The translations under genes and the position numbers were made by a program. Below are positions 42,894-53,321 of a stretch of 64,000 bases of DNA, in pieces; the first letter of the stretch is position 1, and every line of letters begins with the position of its first letter. A model generated the notes under the pieces. The model was not told where the DNA came from. It searched no databases and saw nothing but the letters and a program-made list of their open reading frames with translations. Origin of the DNA: Phytophthora colocasiae (lineage: Eukaryota > Oomycota > Peronosporomycetes > Peronosporales > Peronosporaceae); the NCBI GenBank assembly GCA_018806915.1, contig JAGKQI010000040.1, forward strand, positions 62,001 through 126,000, read 5' to 3'.

Positions 42894-45800
42894 TCAAGGC
42901 GTTGCAGTGGTCTCACCCGCCTCTTCTTCAGTGGAGCTGCCCGTGGACGAATCTGTCGACTTGTTCACCTTCACCTTGTTGCTCTGTCCCTTGCTCTTAC
43001 TGGACGGAGCTCTCTTGCGCTCCTGTTTGGCCTGTTCCACACGCGCGCGCACAGCTTCCAGTGGCGCGTAGCTAGCATCGTCCATTAACGGCAACAGCGC
43101 GCGACGCAGACTGTTGTACATGTCCGGGTAGAGACTTTCCTCCTGGGCGAGCATCTTCTTGACACGATGACGCTCCTTGGGCTCTTCGAAACAGGCGGGG
43201 CAGTTCTCGTTGATCACAGGCAGACGCGAGTCGTACGCGAACTTCTTGAGCTCAATCTCCCGCACGTACGCCAGTGGCCGTAGCACTTCCACGTCGCGCT
43301 GGTCGTTCCAGTACTTGGCCTTCATCGTCCGCAGCTGGCCGTTGTGCATGGCGGACATGAAGAAGCTCTCGGCCAGATCGTCCAGGTGCTGTGCGAGCAC
43401 CAGCTTGTTGAATCCGTACTTACGGCAGCACGAGTACAGCACGCCGCGCTTCATGCGCGAACAGTAGCTACACAGCGAGTCGCCGTTCAGTTCGCAAGTC
43501 GCGCGTTCAATGATGTTCTCCGAGAGGTAGTGATACTCCACGCCCAGAGCGCGCATGTACTCCTTCAGCGGACTGGGGTCGAACGAAGGCGTTTGCGGGT
43601 CCACCGTCGCACAGGCCAGCTCGAAACGGACCGGAGCGCGCTTCTGGAAACGTAGCAGCACGTGCAACAGACTCAGCGAGTCCTTGCCACCCGACACGCC
43701 CAGTAGCAGGCGATCACCTTCTTGGATCATATCCCACTGCATCAACGCCTGTCCGACCCAGCGCAGTAGCTTCTTGGGCGGTGTGGGGAACAGCTTGGTC
43801 TTGGTGGTTTTCTCCGTGATGGCTGTAGTTGTCTCCTGGACTGTAGTGGCCGTCGTGTTGATTGAGCAGGTCGGAGCAGTGCGCACTCCACATCGGCCAG
43901 TGTTACAGCTACCGGAGTTGCAGGCGGCGCTGGTTTGTGTAGCTGGTACCTCGACGGCTTCAACACCATTCGTGGAGCGGAGCGGGTACTTGCCGCCAGT
44001 TTCACGGTTGCTGGTATCAACAAAAGTCTTCGTGTGGATGCTATTGCCGTTTGAAGCGGCAGCTGGCGGAACGGGACAACAAGTCGTGAGTTCACAGGAA
44101 GCAGGAGCAGCACGAGGAGAAGATGAATCTTCCCACTGGGTCTTCAGCTCACCGGTGAGATAACGTGCAGGTTGGTAAGGACCTCGGATCGTTTCTGTTG
44201 CACTGGGTTGCTCTCCCTTCTTGAAAGCCTCTGTCGCCTCCGCAGGATAAACAAACCATCGGAGCGCTTCATCGTCGGCTTCATCTAGCATTTGCGTTGC
44301 CGATGCTGCCACAACCTGCGAAGGAGCACTCTTTACGGTAACTTCGGCTGCCAGTCGACGAGCTTCCGCCAAGTTTTCCGCCCGGTGTGCAGTTAGCGCG
44401 TCCTCATCGTCAGCGAGGCTCTTAGATCGGGTCTTATCCTCCAACGCCGTCGCGAAGTGTGAAATCCACTTGCGGTCCGGGAATTTGGTGAACCGCGTCC
44501 AGTGCTTCCACACGCCGCTCTTGTGGTTGAATTTGTACTGCGGCAGGAACTTCCAGCCGTCGGTGGCGACGAAGTTCACGGCTTCCAGCACGTACTCGAG
44601 TTCTGCCGTGCTCATGAAGTACGGGAAGCTCATACGCGTGAAGCCAGGACGCAGCATTTCCTTTTTCGAGATCAGAGCATTCTCAAGAGCCAACACATCA
44701 CGACGCGCGAGACCCAGCAGACGAGTAGCGTACGGGCCGGCACACTGACAGCCGCCGCGTGTCTGGATGCCGAAGAGATCATTGAGTAGAGCGCACACGA
44801 AGTTGTAGTGCAGGAAACGGTCTCCGAAGCGCACAAGGAAGGAGAAAACAGGGATCTGGTCCACATCGCTGTCCTGACGTCCGAGAAGCACGATGTTTTT
44901 GTTCTGCTGCAGCGATTCACGCACACGCTCTACATTGCGACGCTCCAGAGTCATGATGTTCTTGGTTCCCACACGCTGCTTGAGCTCGAACGCAAGACCG
45001 AGACGGATGCTGCCGAGAATATCCGGAGTGCCACCTTCCTCGCGCTCGGCTCGGTTCGACAGGTAGCGGTGGTCGTTCTCCGTGACGAAGAACACAGTGC
45101 CACCGCCAGGAATCGTAGGCACCGCGTTCGTAAGAAGACGTTTCTTGACAACCAGGACACCAGGAGATCCCGGTCCACCGATGAACTTGTGACCGGAGAT
45201 GAACACTGCATCCTTGTAGACGAACGGACGTCGCGCTTCGTCCGTCACCACAGGATTCATGTCGATATTCACGTACGGGGCGCATGTAGCGTAGTCCCAG
45301 CAGGCCAGAGCTCCGTGCTGATGGAGCAGCGCCGATACGGCGTCTACATCTGTCAGCACGCCGGTCAAGTTGGAAGCAGCTGAAAAGGCTCCGACTTTAA
45401 GGGGACGAGCAGCGTATTTAACAAGTTGTTGCTCCAATGCCCCCAAGTCCATCAGTCCTTGTTCATTCTCGGGGATTGTAACAACTTCAGCTGAGCTTTC
45501 ACGCCACGGCAACAGGTTCGAGTGGTGTTCAAAGGGGCCGACGAAGACGACGGGGCGTTGATCAGCCGATGCGTTGACACTGAATTGCTGCAGTCCTAGA
45601 GCTTGCACCAGTTTGTTAATTGCACTGGTACTTCCTTGTCCCGTAAAGAGCACGCAGTCTTCTGCTCCACGACCTGTAATTTTGGCATTAACCGCCTGAG
45701 CCACGATCTGTCGAGCTTCGTGACGAAAGCACGTGGTCTGCAGTCCCGTAATGGACGTGGTGGTGTGCGTATTACCGTATAGAGGCATAACCTCTCTATT

Positions 45801-46118
45801 CAGATAGTCTTCAATACATTGCAAAGGTTTACTGCTGGCTGTGAAGTCTGCGTAACATAGTGCGCGAGATCCGAACGGAGATTCGAACAGCGTTTGACGG
45901 CCGATGACGTTGCGTGTGACGAGGTCCACAGCCTCCTGCGCGGCGGTTGACAGCGTCTGATTGGCGGTGACATCGGGCTGCGGTTGCTCTTGGATCTGCG
46001 TAGTCAGATCTTCCTCTAGTTCTTCGCAGAAGAAGCGCGAGGACGCGGTCTCATCCGGAAGCGCCATGGGAGTCGATTGATGAATGGAGCGGGTAGAAGA
46101 GACGTAAAGTTGCGGCAA
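42894..46118 (-). CDS. Class V aminotransferase (cysteine desulfurase-like) fused to TtcA-type tRNA thiolase
   Basis: Intronless, 1,074 aa (an in-frame Met at residue 18, position 46067, is an alternative start). Residues about 60-660 are a PLP enzyme of the NifS/SufS group: PFGSRALCYADFTASSKPL, THTTTSITGLQT, FTGQGSTSAINKL, CWDYATCAPY, SGHKFIGGPGS (PLP Lys about 311) and TRGGCQCAGPY (candidate persulfide Cys about 457/459). A linker (665-760) is Cys-rich. Residues about 775-1040 are a TtcA-like ATP pyrophosphatase: LLLGVSGGKDSLSLLH (PP-loop 809-814), CSYCSRMKRGVLY (CxxC about 883/886), QHLDDLAESFFMS and ENCPACFEEPKERH. TtcA makes 2-thiocytidine in tRNA with an iron-sulfur site. A self-contained sulfur relay is inferred. 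Confidence 0.88.
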   Translation of the reverse strand: MPQLYVSSTRSIHQSTPMALPDETASSRFFCEELEEDLTTQIQEQPQPDVTANQTLSTAAQEAVDLVTRNVIGRQTLFESPFGSRALCYADFTASSKPLQCIEDYLNREVMPLYGNTHTTTSITGLQTTCFRHEARQIVAQAVNAKITGRGAEDCVLFTGQGSTSAINKLVQALGLQQFSVNASADQRPVVFVGPFEHHSNLLPWRESSAEVVTIPENEQGLMDLGALEQQLVKYAARPLKVGAFSAASNLTGVLTDVDAVSALLHQHGALACWDYATCAPYVNIDMNPVVTDEARRPFVYKDAVFISGHKFIGGPGSPGVLVVKKRLLTNAVPTIPGGGTVFFVTENDHRYLSNRAEREEGGTPDILGSIRLGLAFELKQRVGTKNIMTLERRNVERVRESLQQNKNIVLLGRQDSDVDQIPVFSFLVRFGDRFLHYNFVCALLNDLFGIQTRGGCQCAGPYATRLLGLARRDVLALENALISKKEMLRPGFTRMSFPYFMSTAELEYVLEAVNFVATDGWKFLPQYKFNHKSGVWKHWTRFTKFPDRKWISHFATALEDKTRSKSLADDEDALTAHRAENLAEARRLAAEVTVKSAPSQVVAASATQMLDEADDEALRWFVYPAEATEAFKKGEQPSATETIRGPYQPARYLTGELKTQWEDSSSPRAAPASCELTTCCPVPPAAASNGNSIHTKTFVDTSNRETGGKYPLRSTNGVEAVEVPATQTSAACNSGSCNTGRCGVRTAPTCSINTTATTVQETTTAITEKTTKTKLFPTPPKKLLRWVGQALMQWDMIQEGDRLLLGVSGGKDSLSLLHVLLRFQKRAPVRFELACATVDPQTPSFDPSPLKEYMRALGVEYHYLSENIIERATCELNGDSLCSYCSRMKRGVLYSCCRKYGFNKLVLAQHLDDLAESFFMSAMHNGQLRTMKAKYWNDQRDVEVLRPLAYVREIELKKFAYDSRLPVINENCPACFEEPKERHRVKKMLAQEESLYPDMYNSLRRALLPLMDDASYAPLEAVRARVEQAKQERKRAPSSKSKGQSNKVKVNKSTDSSTGSSTEEEAGETTATP

Positions 46119-46469
46119 CTCTAGAACTTAAGTTGCAGTGATACGAGCAACATAACAGCTTCAATTCCTTAGTGCGTGTGTCCCGTTGCAAAGAGCCACA
46201 TCAACTATTGCCTCATGGGTGGCGACAAACAGCAAGTTGGCCAGCAGGTTTTGTCTAGTTGAAGGGCCAAGAAATGATCTTGAAGCTGTTTCCCATGAAT
46301 TGATTCCTGGATACGAATTTGTACTTTGTGACTCAACACTCTAATACCAGTGAGCCACATTTTACCATGATACCCTTGACAGCTATAAACACAGGGAGCT
46401 ACGCACTGTTCACGCGCTCTATGAGCGAGTGACGGACTGCAATCGCCCCCACCTCAACTTCGTCTCTCT
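46119..46469. other. Intergenic between desulfurase-like genes 1 and 2
   Basis: Probable promoter of the fusion gene and 3' flank of the next gene. No feature seen. Confidence 0.4.
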
Positions 46470-48830
46470 TTACTGGCACTTCTGCGAACCGCCAAAGACG
46501 GCGCACATAGCCTCCTCGTCGCTCAAGACGCTCTTCTCAACGTCTGTCCTTTTGTCCTTCATGGCCTCCAACTCGGCCTGCATGAACATCTTGAGCACGA
46601 TCCGTCCCATGAGACTCCGCTTCATTTTACCCAGGGACGGCACGCCCTCCCAGATCTCGTGGACGGAGCCATCCAGGTAGCGCTGAGGTTGGCACGGGCC
46701 CTCGATCTTCTCTGTTAGCGCTGGCTTCTCTCCCTTCTCCTTGTAGGCGGCGACAGCTTCATGCGGGTACACGAACCAACGCAGCCCCTCGTGGGCTGGT
46801 ACGAGCTTCTGGCCTTCTGGGAACTTCTCGACTGCTACGGCCTCTTCGATACAGGCATCGGCCAGAGCAGCGGCCTGGTCAAGGTTCTCGCGACGGTGGA
46901 CAGCAATGCTGCGAACGGGAGCGGCACAGACGGATTGACGCACCGTTTCCACGTCGTCGAGCTGCATGCTGGCCAGGAACTTCTTGCACGGGAACGGCGC
47001 CGTAGCACGCGAGATGTGACGCCACGCGCCGTTGTGAGGGTCGTACTCGTACTGGGGCAGGAACTTCCAACCGTGCGTGGCCACCAAGTTCACAGCCTCC
47101 AGAATGTACTCAACTTCATCTTCGTCGGCGAAGTACGGGAAGCTCATACGGGCAACGCCCGGTTTGAGAACCTCATCCTTGGCCACAACAGCGTAGCCCA
47201 GAGCAGTGATGTGCTCGCGACTAAGACCCAGCAGACGAGCACCGAACGGACCGGCACACTGGCAGCCACCGCGGGCCTGCACTCCGAACAGGTCGTTCAG
47301 CAACACACACACGAAGTTGTGGTGCAGGAACCGGTCACCGAAGCGAACTAGGAACGAGAACACTGGCAATTGGTCCACGTTTTCGTGGCCGAGCAGGATG
47401 ATGTTCTCATTCTGGCCAAGCACCTCACGGACGTGACGCACGTGTTGACGTTCGAGGTTCATGATGTTTTTGGGGCCAACGCGTTGCTTGAGCTCAAAGG
47501 CCAAACCGAGACGGATACTTCCTAGGATGTCGGGAGTGCCGCCCTCTTCACGCTCCACCTTGTTGGCCAGGTAACTATGAGCCTTCTCCGTCACGAACAG
47601 AACGGTACCGCCGCCGGGCATCGTCGGCACTTCATTGCTCATCAAGTTCTTCTTCACGACCAGCACACCAGGAGAGCCAGGTCCACCGACAAACTTGTGC
47701 CCAGAGAAGAACACAGCATCCTTGTAGGCAGCAGGATCCTTCGGGTTCATGTCCATTTCAACGTACGGGGCGCAGGTGGCGTAGTCCCAGCACGACAACG
47801 CGCCGTACTTGTGCAGTAGCTTGGACACCTTGTCCACGTCCGCCAGCATACCGGTGAGGTTCGAGGCAGCAGCAAATGTGCCGATCTTGAGGTCCCGGTT
47901 CCGGTAGCTCTGCAGTTGGAGCTCGAGCTCCTTCAGGTTGAGACCACCGTCCTTGGCCTCCGGAATTTCGACCACATCAACCGCGTACAGCTCACGCCAC
48001 GGCAGCAAGTTGGAGTGGTGTGAGAAGGGGCACGTGAAAATGACCGGGCGCTTGTGTGGACGATGGTGGCGTCGCATCGTGTTGAGACCAAGGGCAGTAA
48101 TGAACTTGTTAATTGCGCTGGTGCAACCTTGACCAGTGAACAACACGACGTCACGAGCTCCGGTGCCGTGGAGTCGGGCGTTGACAGCCTTGCCAATGAT
48201 CTGGCGGGCTTCTTCACGAAAGGAGGTGGTCTGGAGACCGGTAACCGACGTCGTCGTGTGTGTGTTGCCGTACGTGGGCATGACCTCGTTGCGGATGAAG
48301 GTCTCGATGCTCTCGATGGCCTTGCCACTGGCCGTGTAGTCGGCGTAGCATTGAGCCTTGGTGCCGAACGGCGTCTCGAATGGCACGTTACGGCCGATCA
48401 TGTTGTCGGCGATGTTGTGCAGCAACTGCACGTCGATCTCATTGTGGTCCTCCTCATCCTCGACTTGGACATCGTCACCGTCGACCGAGGAGACATCGGT
48501 GGCGATGGACGTCCGCACGGTCATGCGGCGGTCGGCCTCTTTCATAACACCTAGGGCGATTTCCATGTCGACGTCGGCCGTTGGGGCTCCGATGATGCTG
48601 TTGGAGCTCGAAGACGTTTCCGACGAGGTTTCGTTCTTGTCATCGTCGTCATCAGTTTTCTGCTGGTCGACACGTTCGGCTTCAAGGTCGATGGACGATG
48701 AGTCCGTCATGGTCAACGGGTTGTTGGAGCTCGAGGACAGCAGGTCCTTGTCGTCTTCCTTAGCCGGCGGCGCGACAGCCAACAGGCTGCGGCGTGGCAG
48801 GGAACTCTCGTCAATGCTGTGGCGCAACAT
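46470..48830 (-). CDS. Cysteine desulfurase-like class V aminotransferase, paralogue 2
   Basis: 786 aa, intronless. An N-terminal Ser/Asp-rich region of about 135 residues precedes the PLP domain, which matches the N-terminal half of the fusion protein: NVPFETPFGTKAQCYADYTASG, THTTTSVTGLQTTSF, FTGQGCTSAINKF, SGHKFVGGPGS with the PLP Lys, and ARGGCQCAGPFGARLLG with the candidate sulfur-carrying Cys. The conserved end GPCQPQRYLDG is followed by EGVPSLGKMKRSLMGR and a short helical tail; there is no TtcA part. About 83 residues around the PLP Lys are identical to paralogue 4. It may act as a sulfur donor or on another amino substrate. Confidence 0.83.
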   Translation of the reverse strand: MLRHSIDESSLPRRSLLAVAPPAKEDDKDLLSSSSNNPLTMTDSSSIDLEAERVDQQKTDDDDDKNETSSETSSSSNSIIGAPTADVDMEIALGVMKEADRRMTVRTSIATDVSSVDGDDVQVEDEEDHNEIDVQLLHNIADNMIGRNVPFETPFGTKAQCYADYTASGKAIESIETFIRNEVMPTYGNTHTTTSVTGLQTTSFREEARQIIGKAVNARLHGTGARDVVLFTGQGCTSAINKFITALGLNTMRRHHRPHKRPVIFTCPFSHHSNLLPWRELYAVDVVEIPEAKDGGLNLKELELQLQSYRNRDLKIGTFAAASNLTGMLADVDKVSKLLHKYGALSCWDYATCAPYVEMDMNPKDPAAYKDAVFFSGHKFVGGPGSPGVLVVKKNLMSNEVPTMPGGGTVLFVTEKAHSYLANKVEREEGGTPDILGSIRLGLAFELKQRVGPKNIMNLERQHVRHVREVLGQNENIILLGHENVDQLPVFSFLVRFGDRFLHHNFVCVLLNDLFGVQARGGCQCAGPFGARLLGLSREHITALGYAVVAKDEVLKPGVARMSFPYFADEDEVEYILEAVNLVATHGWKFLPQYEYDPHNGAWRHISRATAPFPCKKFLASMQLDDVETVRQSVCAAPVRSIAVHRRENLDQAAALADACIEEAVAVEKFPEGQKLVPAHEGLRWFVYPHEAVAAYKEKGEKPALTEKIEGPCQPQRYLDGSVHEIWEGVPSLGKMKRSLMGRIVLKMFMQAELEAMKDKRTDVEKSVLSDEEAMCAVFGGSQKCQ

Positions 48831-49039
48831 GGATACTTTTATACAGACGAAGCAAGTGACACGAACGCAGCTACCGGTATCACCAAAGCGCTCGACACCT
48901 TTACGCTTGACGTGAATTTCGGAAGTGGCAAGCTCAGCAACAAGTGTTTTTTACCCCAGCAGAGGTCAGGCACCTCGACTACCGTACGGGACTCGAAAGC
49001 GATCTGCCGGCGCGATCGCTCTGATTGTTGAGGTCCGGA

Positions 49040-49450
49040 GGCCGGGATTCAAGCACGCCATGCCGCTACTTGACAGGCCTGTCCAAATCACAGCTGGACG
49101 ATGTAGTAAACGCTGCAAACGCCGCAGAAAAGGCTCGGCGCGGCGCCAGTCGAGTCACGTTTGACGGCGGCTCCTGCATAAAACGCGAGTGGAGATCCTC
49201 GTGGACGATTTGTCCAGACGAGCCTTGTCCGATTGCGCCGAGGTTGTCTATTGTTCAGCGTGACCGATGCACCGAGCCTCAAGACCACGGGAGACCATCT
49301 GATGGCCGATCTCCATACCAACGCGGAGCAATGGGTACAGTACTGTCGCCATCTGCACGAGCTAAGATCGGCTGAGGCGGTGAGGCAGAAAGCTTTGGCT
49401 AACGACGTCGTAGCTCTACAGCGCATGAACACACACTGTCACTGTCGTTG
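49040..49450 (+). pseudogene. Possible decayed coding region, unknown family
   Basis: Three adjacent stretches read like protein but in different frames: LSKSQLDDVVNAANAAEKAR near 49080-49140, KTRVEILVDDLSRRAL near 49180-49230, and HTNAEQWVQYCRHLHELRS with the following 25 residues near 49310-49430. Together they suggest one gene broken by indels, or exons of an unrecognised gene. Confidence 0.3.
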
Positions 49451-50582
49451 CTGAGCTGGCGACGGGGTCACCTCCAACTGGGACGGGGTGGGAACTTGCA
49501 ACGGCGGGAAGGGCCTGATCTTTCAGCGACGCGCCCTCTAAGTTGCCAACTTAGTTGGAGATCAGCACCCCGCAGCGACGAGGCAACAGCACTGTTGACA
49601 GGGCACGACACGTGCAGAGCTTGCACTGCAAGGGGTCACCGCCGGCGGATGACTCTAGATTCCAATGCTCCCGCGCTACTCTCCTGCTGGAAATGTACAT
49701 GCACACGGATATGAGCTGACCACTGTATTGCTGCATGCAGACCTGCATCAGGGACGGGTGGACGCACGGCGAGATAACGGCACTCGCGCGCATCGCAGCT
49801 GTGGACTGCCATCCCACTCGCCAAAGCGGTGACCCCTACGACTGCACGCAGGTGGATGCCTACGACATTGGAACGGCGAGTACTGTTCCCGCGGCAGCAA
49901 TATCTGCAATCCTTTCAATACCTCGAGCGGGCACTAAATATCCGGGGGAGAACGGCGAGGTGACGAGGTCGCCGCTGCCACAGCAATTTTTACCGGATAA
50001 TTCAAAATAAAATGTGCATGTCAACCGACTCTTACAGGAGCTCCAGCCCTGCAAGTTGGCGACGGTCTCCAATGTGCCGTTGAAGCGTAACTTATGATGG
50101 ATATCCGATTACCGACGAGTCCTTTTCGGAGATCTCGCGAGTCTGAATCGACAATGCCTACGTGGTACATGTACAGATCGAATGCCACCCCAATCAATGG
50201 CGTCCAGGATTTCGGCAGTGCCTGACCCCAACTGCAACGACTGAAACCAACACCCCGACGGCGACACACGTGAAACGCTATCTGATCCTCTCGTCGATCG
50301 CTAATGTCAGAGGTACATTCAAGAGTATGTAAGCTTACATGTACATGTACATTCGTGAAAATGTACGGATGCATTTCCTACCCGAAATTGGGGCGGAATG
50401 AAACAAAGACTCGATTGCAGTGGCAAAGCCGCATCGAACTCAACTGGTTCGATCAACTCATATTGACCAAGGTGCTGACCATGCGTATGCTTGCATGTGC
50501 CTTGTTTTGTTTTGCATAGGAGCCTCGGCGATTTGGACTCAAGTTGCTTCCGCCAAAATCCTTGGTACATGTACTGTACATC

Positions 50583-50629
50583 GGGCCGATCTCCCCTTGG
50601 CAGTGATCCTTGGAAGGGGAGATCGGCCC
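50583..50629. repeat. Perfect 16-bp inverted repeat (hairpin)
   Basis: Arms GGGCCGATCTCCCCTT (50583-50598) and its exact complement (50614-50629), with a 15-nt loop. GC-rich in an AT-richer surround. Function unknown. Confidence 0.8.
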
Positions 50630-51146
50630 TGATGATGATTTTGGGCTTCGCACCGTACCGGTAATACAAGTGCGTACAAATCACAACTAAGGTTGCTGGT
50701 ACATGTACAGTAGTTCTCGAGTCGATCTGCCAGTTGTTGTAACGCCGAATGCTCGTTGATCGTCGGAGAGTACATGTAAGCTCATGCCTCCTTTAATTTA
50801 TTCGGAAATTAACTACGAATTGTTGTTTATCTGGCGAGAGAAACGTAGAGAATGAGAGATAACCCGACGCATGCGGAAGTTGAGCCACTCAGGTGGCAAG
50901 CGAAACGTGTTTGCATACCGATACACACATGTTGTTCATCCGTTCAACCAACTACGCGACGTATAATATTACATATACTTAGCACGGACTCCTGCATGTC
51001 GGTGGGACTTGCATCCGTCCCGCCTCGCTAATAACTATCGGTAAAGCAAACTCTGCTACACGGTACGTGCAAGAACACAGAAAGTCTAGGTCTGCTATCA
51101 CTTGGCCTCTAGCTTCGAGGCTTCACTCCTCTGCACGAAACATCGT

Positions 51147-53321
51147 TCACGGGGTTGGCATGTAATGACGGAGCATCAGCCGGCCCATGCGACTCCTTTT
51201 CAACTTGGACATGGACGGCATCCCGTCCCAAATGTGGTTCATCGCATCCTCAACATACAGCTGCGGTTGGCACGGGCCTGCAATCTTGTCGCTGAGGGGG
51301 GGCTTATCGCCGTTCTTCTTGTAGTCGGCCACAGCTTCGTAGGGGTAGACAAACCAGCGTAGGTATTCGTGGCTCTTGACCACCTTTTCACCCTCGGGGA
51401 ACGAATCAAGCAAAGCTGCCTCCTTCATACAGGCGTCGGCCTGGAGTGCCGCCTGCTCGAGGTTTTCACGTCGGTGAGTCGCAATGGTGCGAATGGGTCC
51501 ATCAAGCGTCGATGAACTGTTCGTGCCGTCGCTGAAGAACTGCAGTTCCGATAAGCAGCTCTTAGCTGGGAGGTTGTCCTTGGAGCGCGACGTGTGATGC
51601 CACGCGGCCGAATGGATATCGAACTCGTACTGCGGTAGGAACTTCCAGCCGTGATCAGCTACGAAGTTCACCGCGTCCAGAATGTAGTCGACCTCGGCGT
51701 CGTCGGCGAAGTACGGGAAGCTCATGCGCACGACGCCCGGTTTGATCACTTCGTCCTTGTCCACGAAGGCGTTTCCTAGTGCGATCGTGTGCTCCTTGCT
51801 AACGCCGAGCAGGCGCGCTCCGAACGGGCCGGCACATTGACAACCGCCGCGCGCCTGGACGCCAAATAGGTCGTTAAGAAGCGCGCACACGAAGTTGTGG
51901 TGCAAGAAGCGATCGCCGTATCGAAACATCATGGAGAAGATCGGCAGTTGGTCCATGTCGGCTTGATACCGACCAAGAAGCACAATGTGCTTGTTTTCAC
52001 CCAGTGACTGACGCACACGCTTGACGTGACGGCGTTCCTGTGCCATGATCTTCTTGGGTCCAACACGCTGCTTGAGAGCGAATGCAAGACCGAGGCGGAT
52101 GCTGCCTAAGATGTCCGGCGTGCCTCCTTCCTCGCGCTCTATGATGTCGTCCAAGTAGCTGTGAGCCTTCTCCGTTACAAACAGCACGGTGCCCCCACCG
52201 GGCATCGTCGGCACCTCGTTGTTCATGAGCTTCTTCTTCACTACCAATACACCAGGAGACCCCGGCCCACCGACGAACTTATGTCCAGAGAAGAAGATAG
52301 CGTCCTTATAGGCAAGAGGATCGCTCGGGTTCATGTCGATCTCAACGTACGGGGCACAGGTGGCGTAGTCCCAGCAGGCCAAGGCGCCGTGCCGGTGTAG
52401 TAACCTCGAGATCTTGTTAACATCCATGAGCATGCCAGTGAGGTTGGCCGCCGCAGTGAACGTACCAATCTTAAGTTTCCGTCCGCTGTAGTTCTTCAGT
52501 TGACGCTCGAGTTCCTTCACGTCGAGACCGCCACCGTTTGCTTCGGGAATTTCCACAATGTCGGCCGCCAGGCTTTCGCGCCACGGAAGCAGATTCGAGT
52601 GGTGCGCGAACGGGCCCGTGAAGACTACGGGGCGTCTCGACGACAGCCGCAAGCGCTTGGAGGTGTTGATCCCGAGTGCCGAGATGAATTTATGAATAGC
52701 ACTGGTGCAACCTTGACCGGCGAACAGCACTACATCCTTCGTCTCGCGAGCGTTCACGGCCTTTGCGATAATCTGACGCGCTTCATTACGGAATGCCGTA
52801 GTCTGCAGTCCCGTGACGGACGTGGTGGTATGCGTGTTGCCGTACGTGGGCATTACCTTGTTCCGCATAAACTGCTCGATGCTCTCCAGTGGCTTCCCGC
52901 TGGCCGTGTAGTCCGCGTAACACTGTGCCTTGATGCCGAACGGCGACTGGAACGGCACGTTGCGGCCGATCATGTCGTCCGCGATGCCGCGCAGCAGTTG
53001 GTCGTCGCCCTCGTCGTCCGAAACGTCCACCTCGTTGTCCACGCAAATGCTGTTGTCTCGGACTGTGGAGGAGTTGGACGTCTCGGCATCTGCTTCCTCC
53101 TCGAAATCGAACGAGGTGGTAGACATCCCGAGGGGGTCGATGTCCGATCCGACAATGCTCAGCGACTTCTCCGACCCGATCAACGCCTTCTCCTTCTCGC
53201 GAATGTCTTGGATGATTGAGCTGCGTGCCATCTCTCCGGATTCGGACACACGGAAAACCTGTGAGACCCAAGGCGCTGGGAGCGCTGTGGCCGTGCTGTC
53301 CTCGTTGCTAGTAGGTGGCAT
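51147..53321 (-). CDS. Cysteine desulfurase-like class V aminotransferase, paralogue 3
   Basis: 724 aa, intronless. Same layout as paralogue 2: acidic N-terminal region, PFGIKAQCYADYTASGKPLES, SVTGLQTTAFRNEARQI, FAGQGCTSAIHKF, SGHKFVGGPGS (PLP Lys), ARGGCQCAGPFGARLLGV, and GPCQPQLYVEDAMNHIWDGM before a short basic end. The TtcA module is absent. Unlike paralogues 2 and 4, its codons around the PLP Lys have diverged freely, so it was not part of the shared conversion tract. It faces the Mutator-like element at 54.6 kb with its promoter side. Confidence 0.83.
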   Translation of the reverse strand: MPPTSNEDSTATALPAPWVSQVFRVSESGEMARSSIIQDIREKEKALIGSEKSLSIVGSDIDPLGMSTTSFDFEEEADAETSNSSTVRDNSICVDNEVDVSDDEGDDQLLRGIADDMIGRNVPFQSPFGIKAQCYADYTASGKPLESIEQFMRNKVMPTYGNTHTTTSVTGLQTTAFRNEARQIIAKAVNARETKDVVLFAGQGCTSAIHKFISALGINTSKRLRLSSRRPVVFTGPFAHHSNLLPWRESLAADIVEIPEANGGGLDVKELERQLKNYSGRKLKIGTFTAAANLTGMLMDVNKISRLLHRHGALACWDYATCAPYVEIDMNPSDPLAYKDAIFFSGHKFVGGPGSPGVLVVKKKLMNNEVPTMPGGGTVLFVTEKAHSYLDDIIEREEGGTPDILGSIRLGLAFALKQRVGPKKIMAQERRHVKRVRQSLGENKHIVLLGRYQADMDQLPIFSMMFRYGDRFLHHNFVCALLNDLFGVQARGGCQCAGPFGARLLGVSKEHTIALGNAFVDKDEVIKPGVVRMSFPYFADDAEVDYILDAVNFVADHGWKFLPQYEFDIHSAAWHHTSRSKDNLPAKSCLSELQFFSDGTNSSSTLDGPIRTIATHRRENLEQAALQADACMKEAALLDSFPEGEKVVKSHEYLRWFVYPYEAVADYKKNGDKPPLSDKIAGPCQPQLYVEDAMNHIWDGMPSMSKLKRSRMGRLMLRHYMPTP

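Larger units (their letters stand above)
48831..51146. other. 2.3-kb gene-poor stretch with hairpin and TACATGTA palindromes
   Basis: Holds a possible decayed gene (49040-49450), a 16-bp perfect inverted repeat (50583-50629) and at least five TACATGTA palindromes (about 50165, 50337, 50568, 50700, 50772). No intact gene was found. Confidence 0.5.

Noticed and set aside
43555..45383. Long plus-strand frames opposite the desulfurase-TtcA gene
   Set aside because: Shadows caused by codon bias of the real gene on the minus strand.
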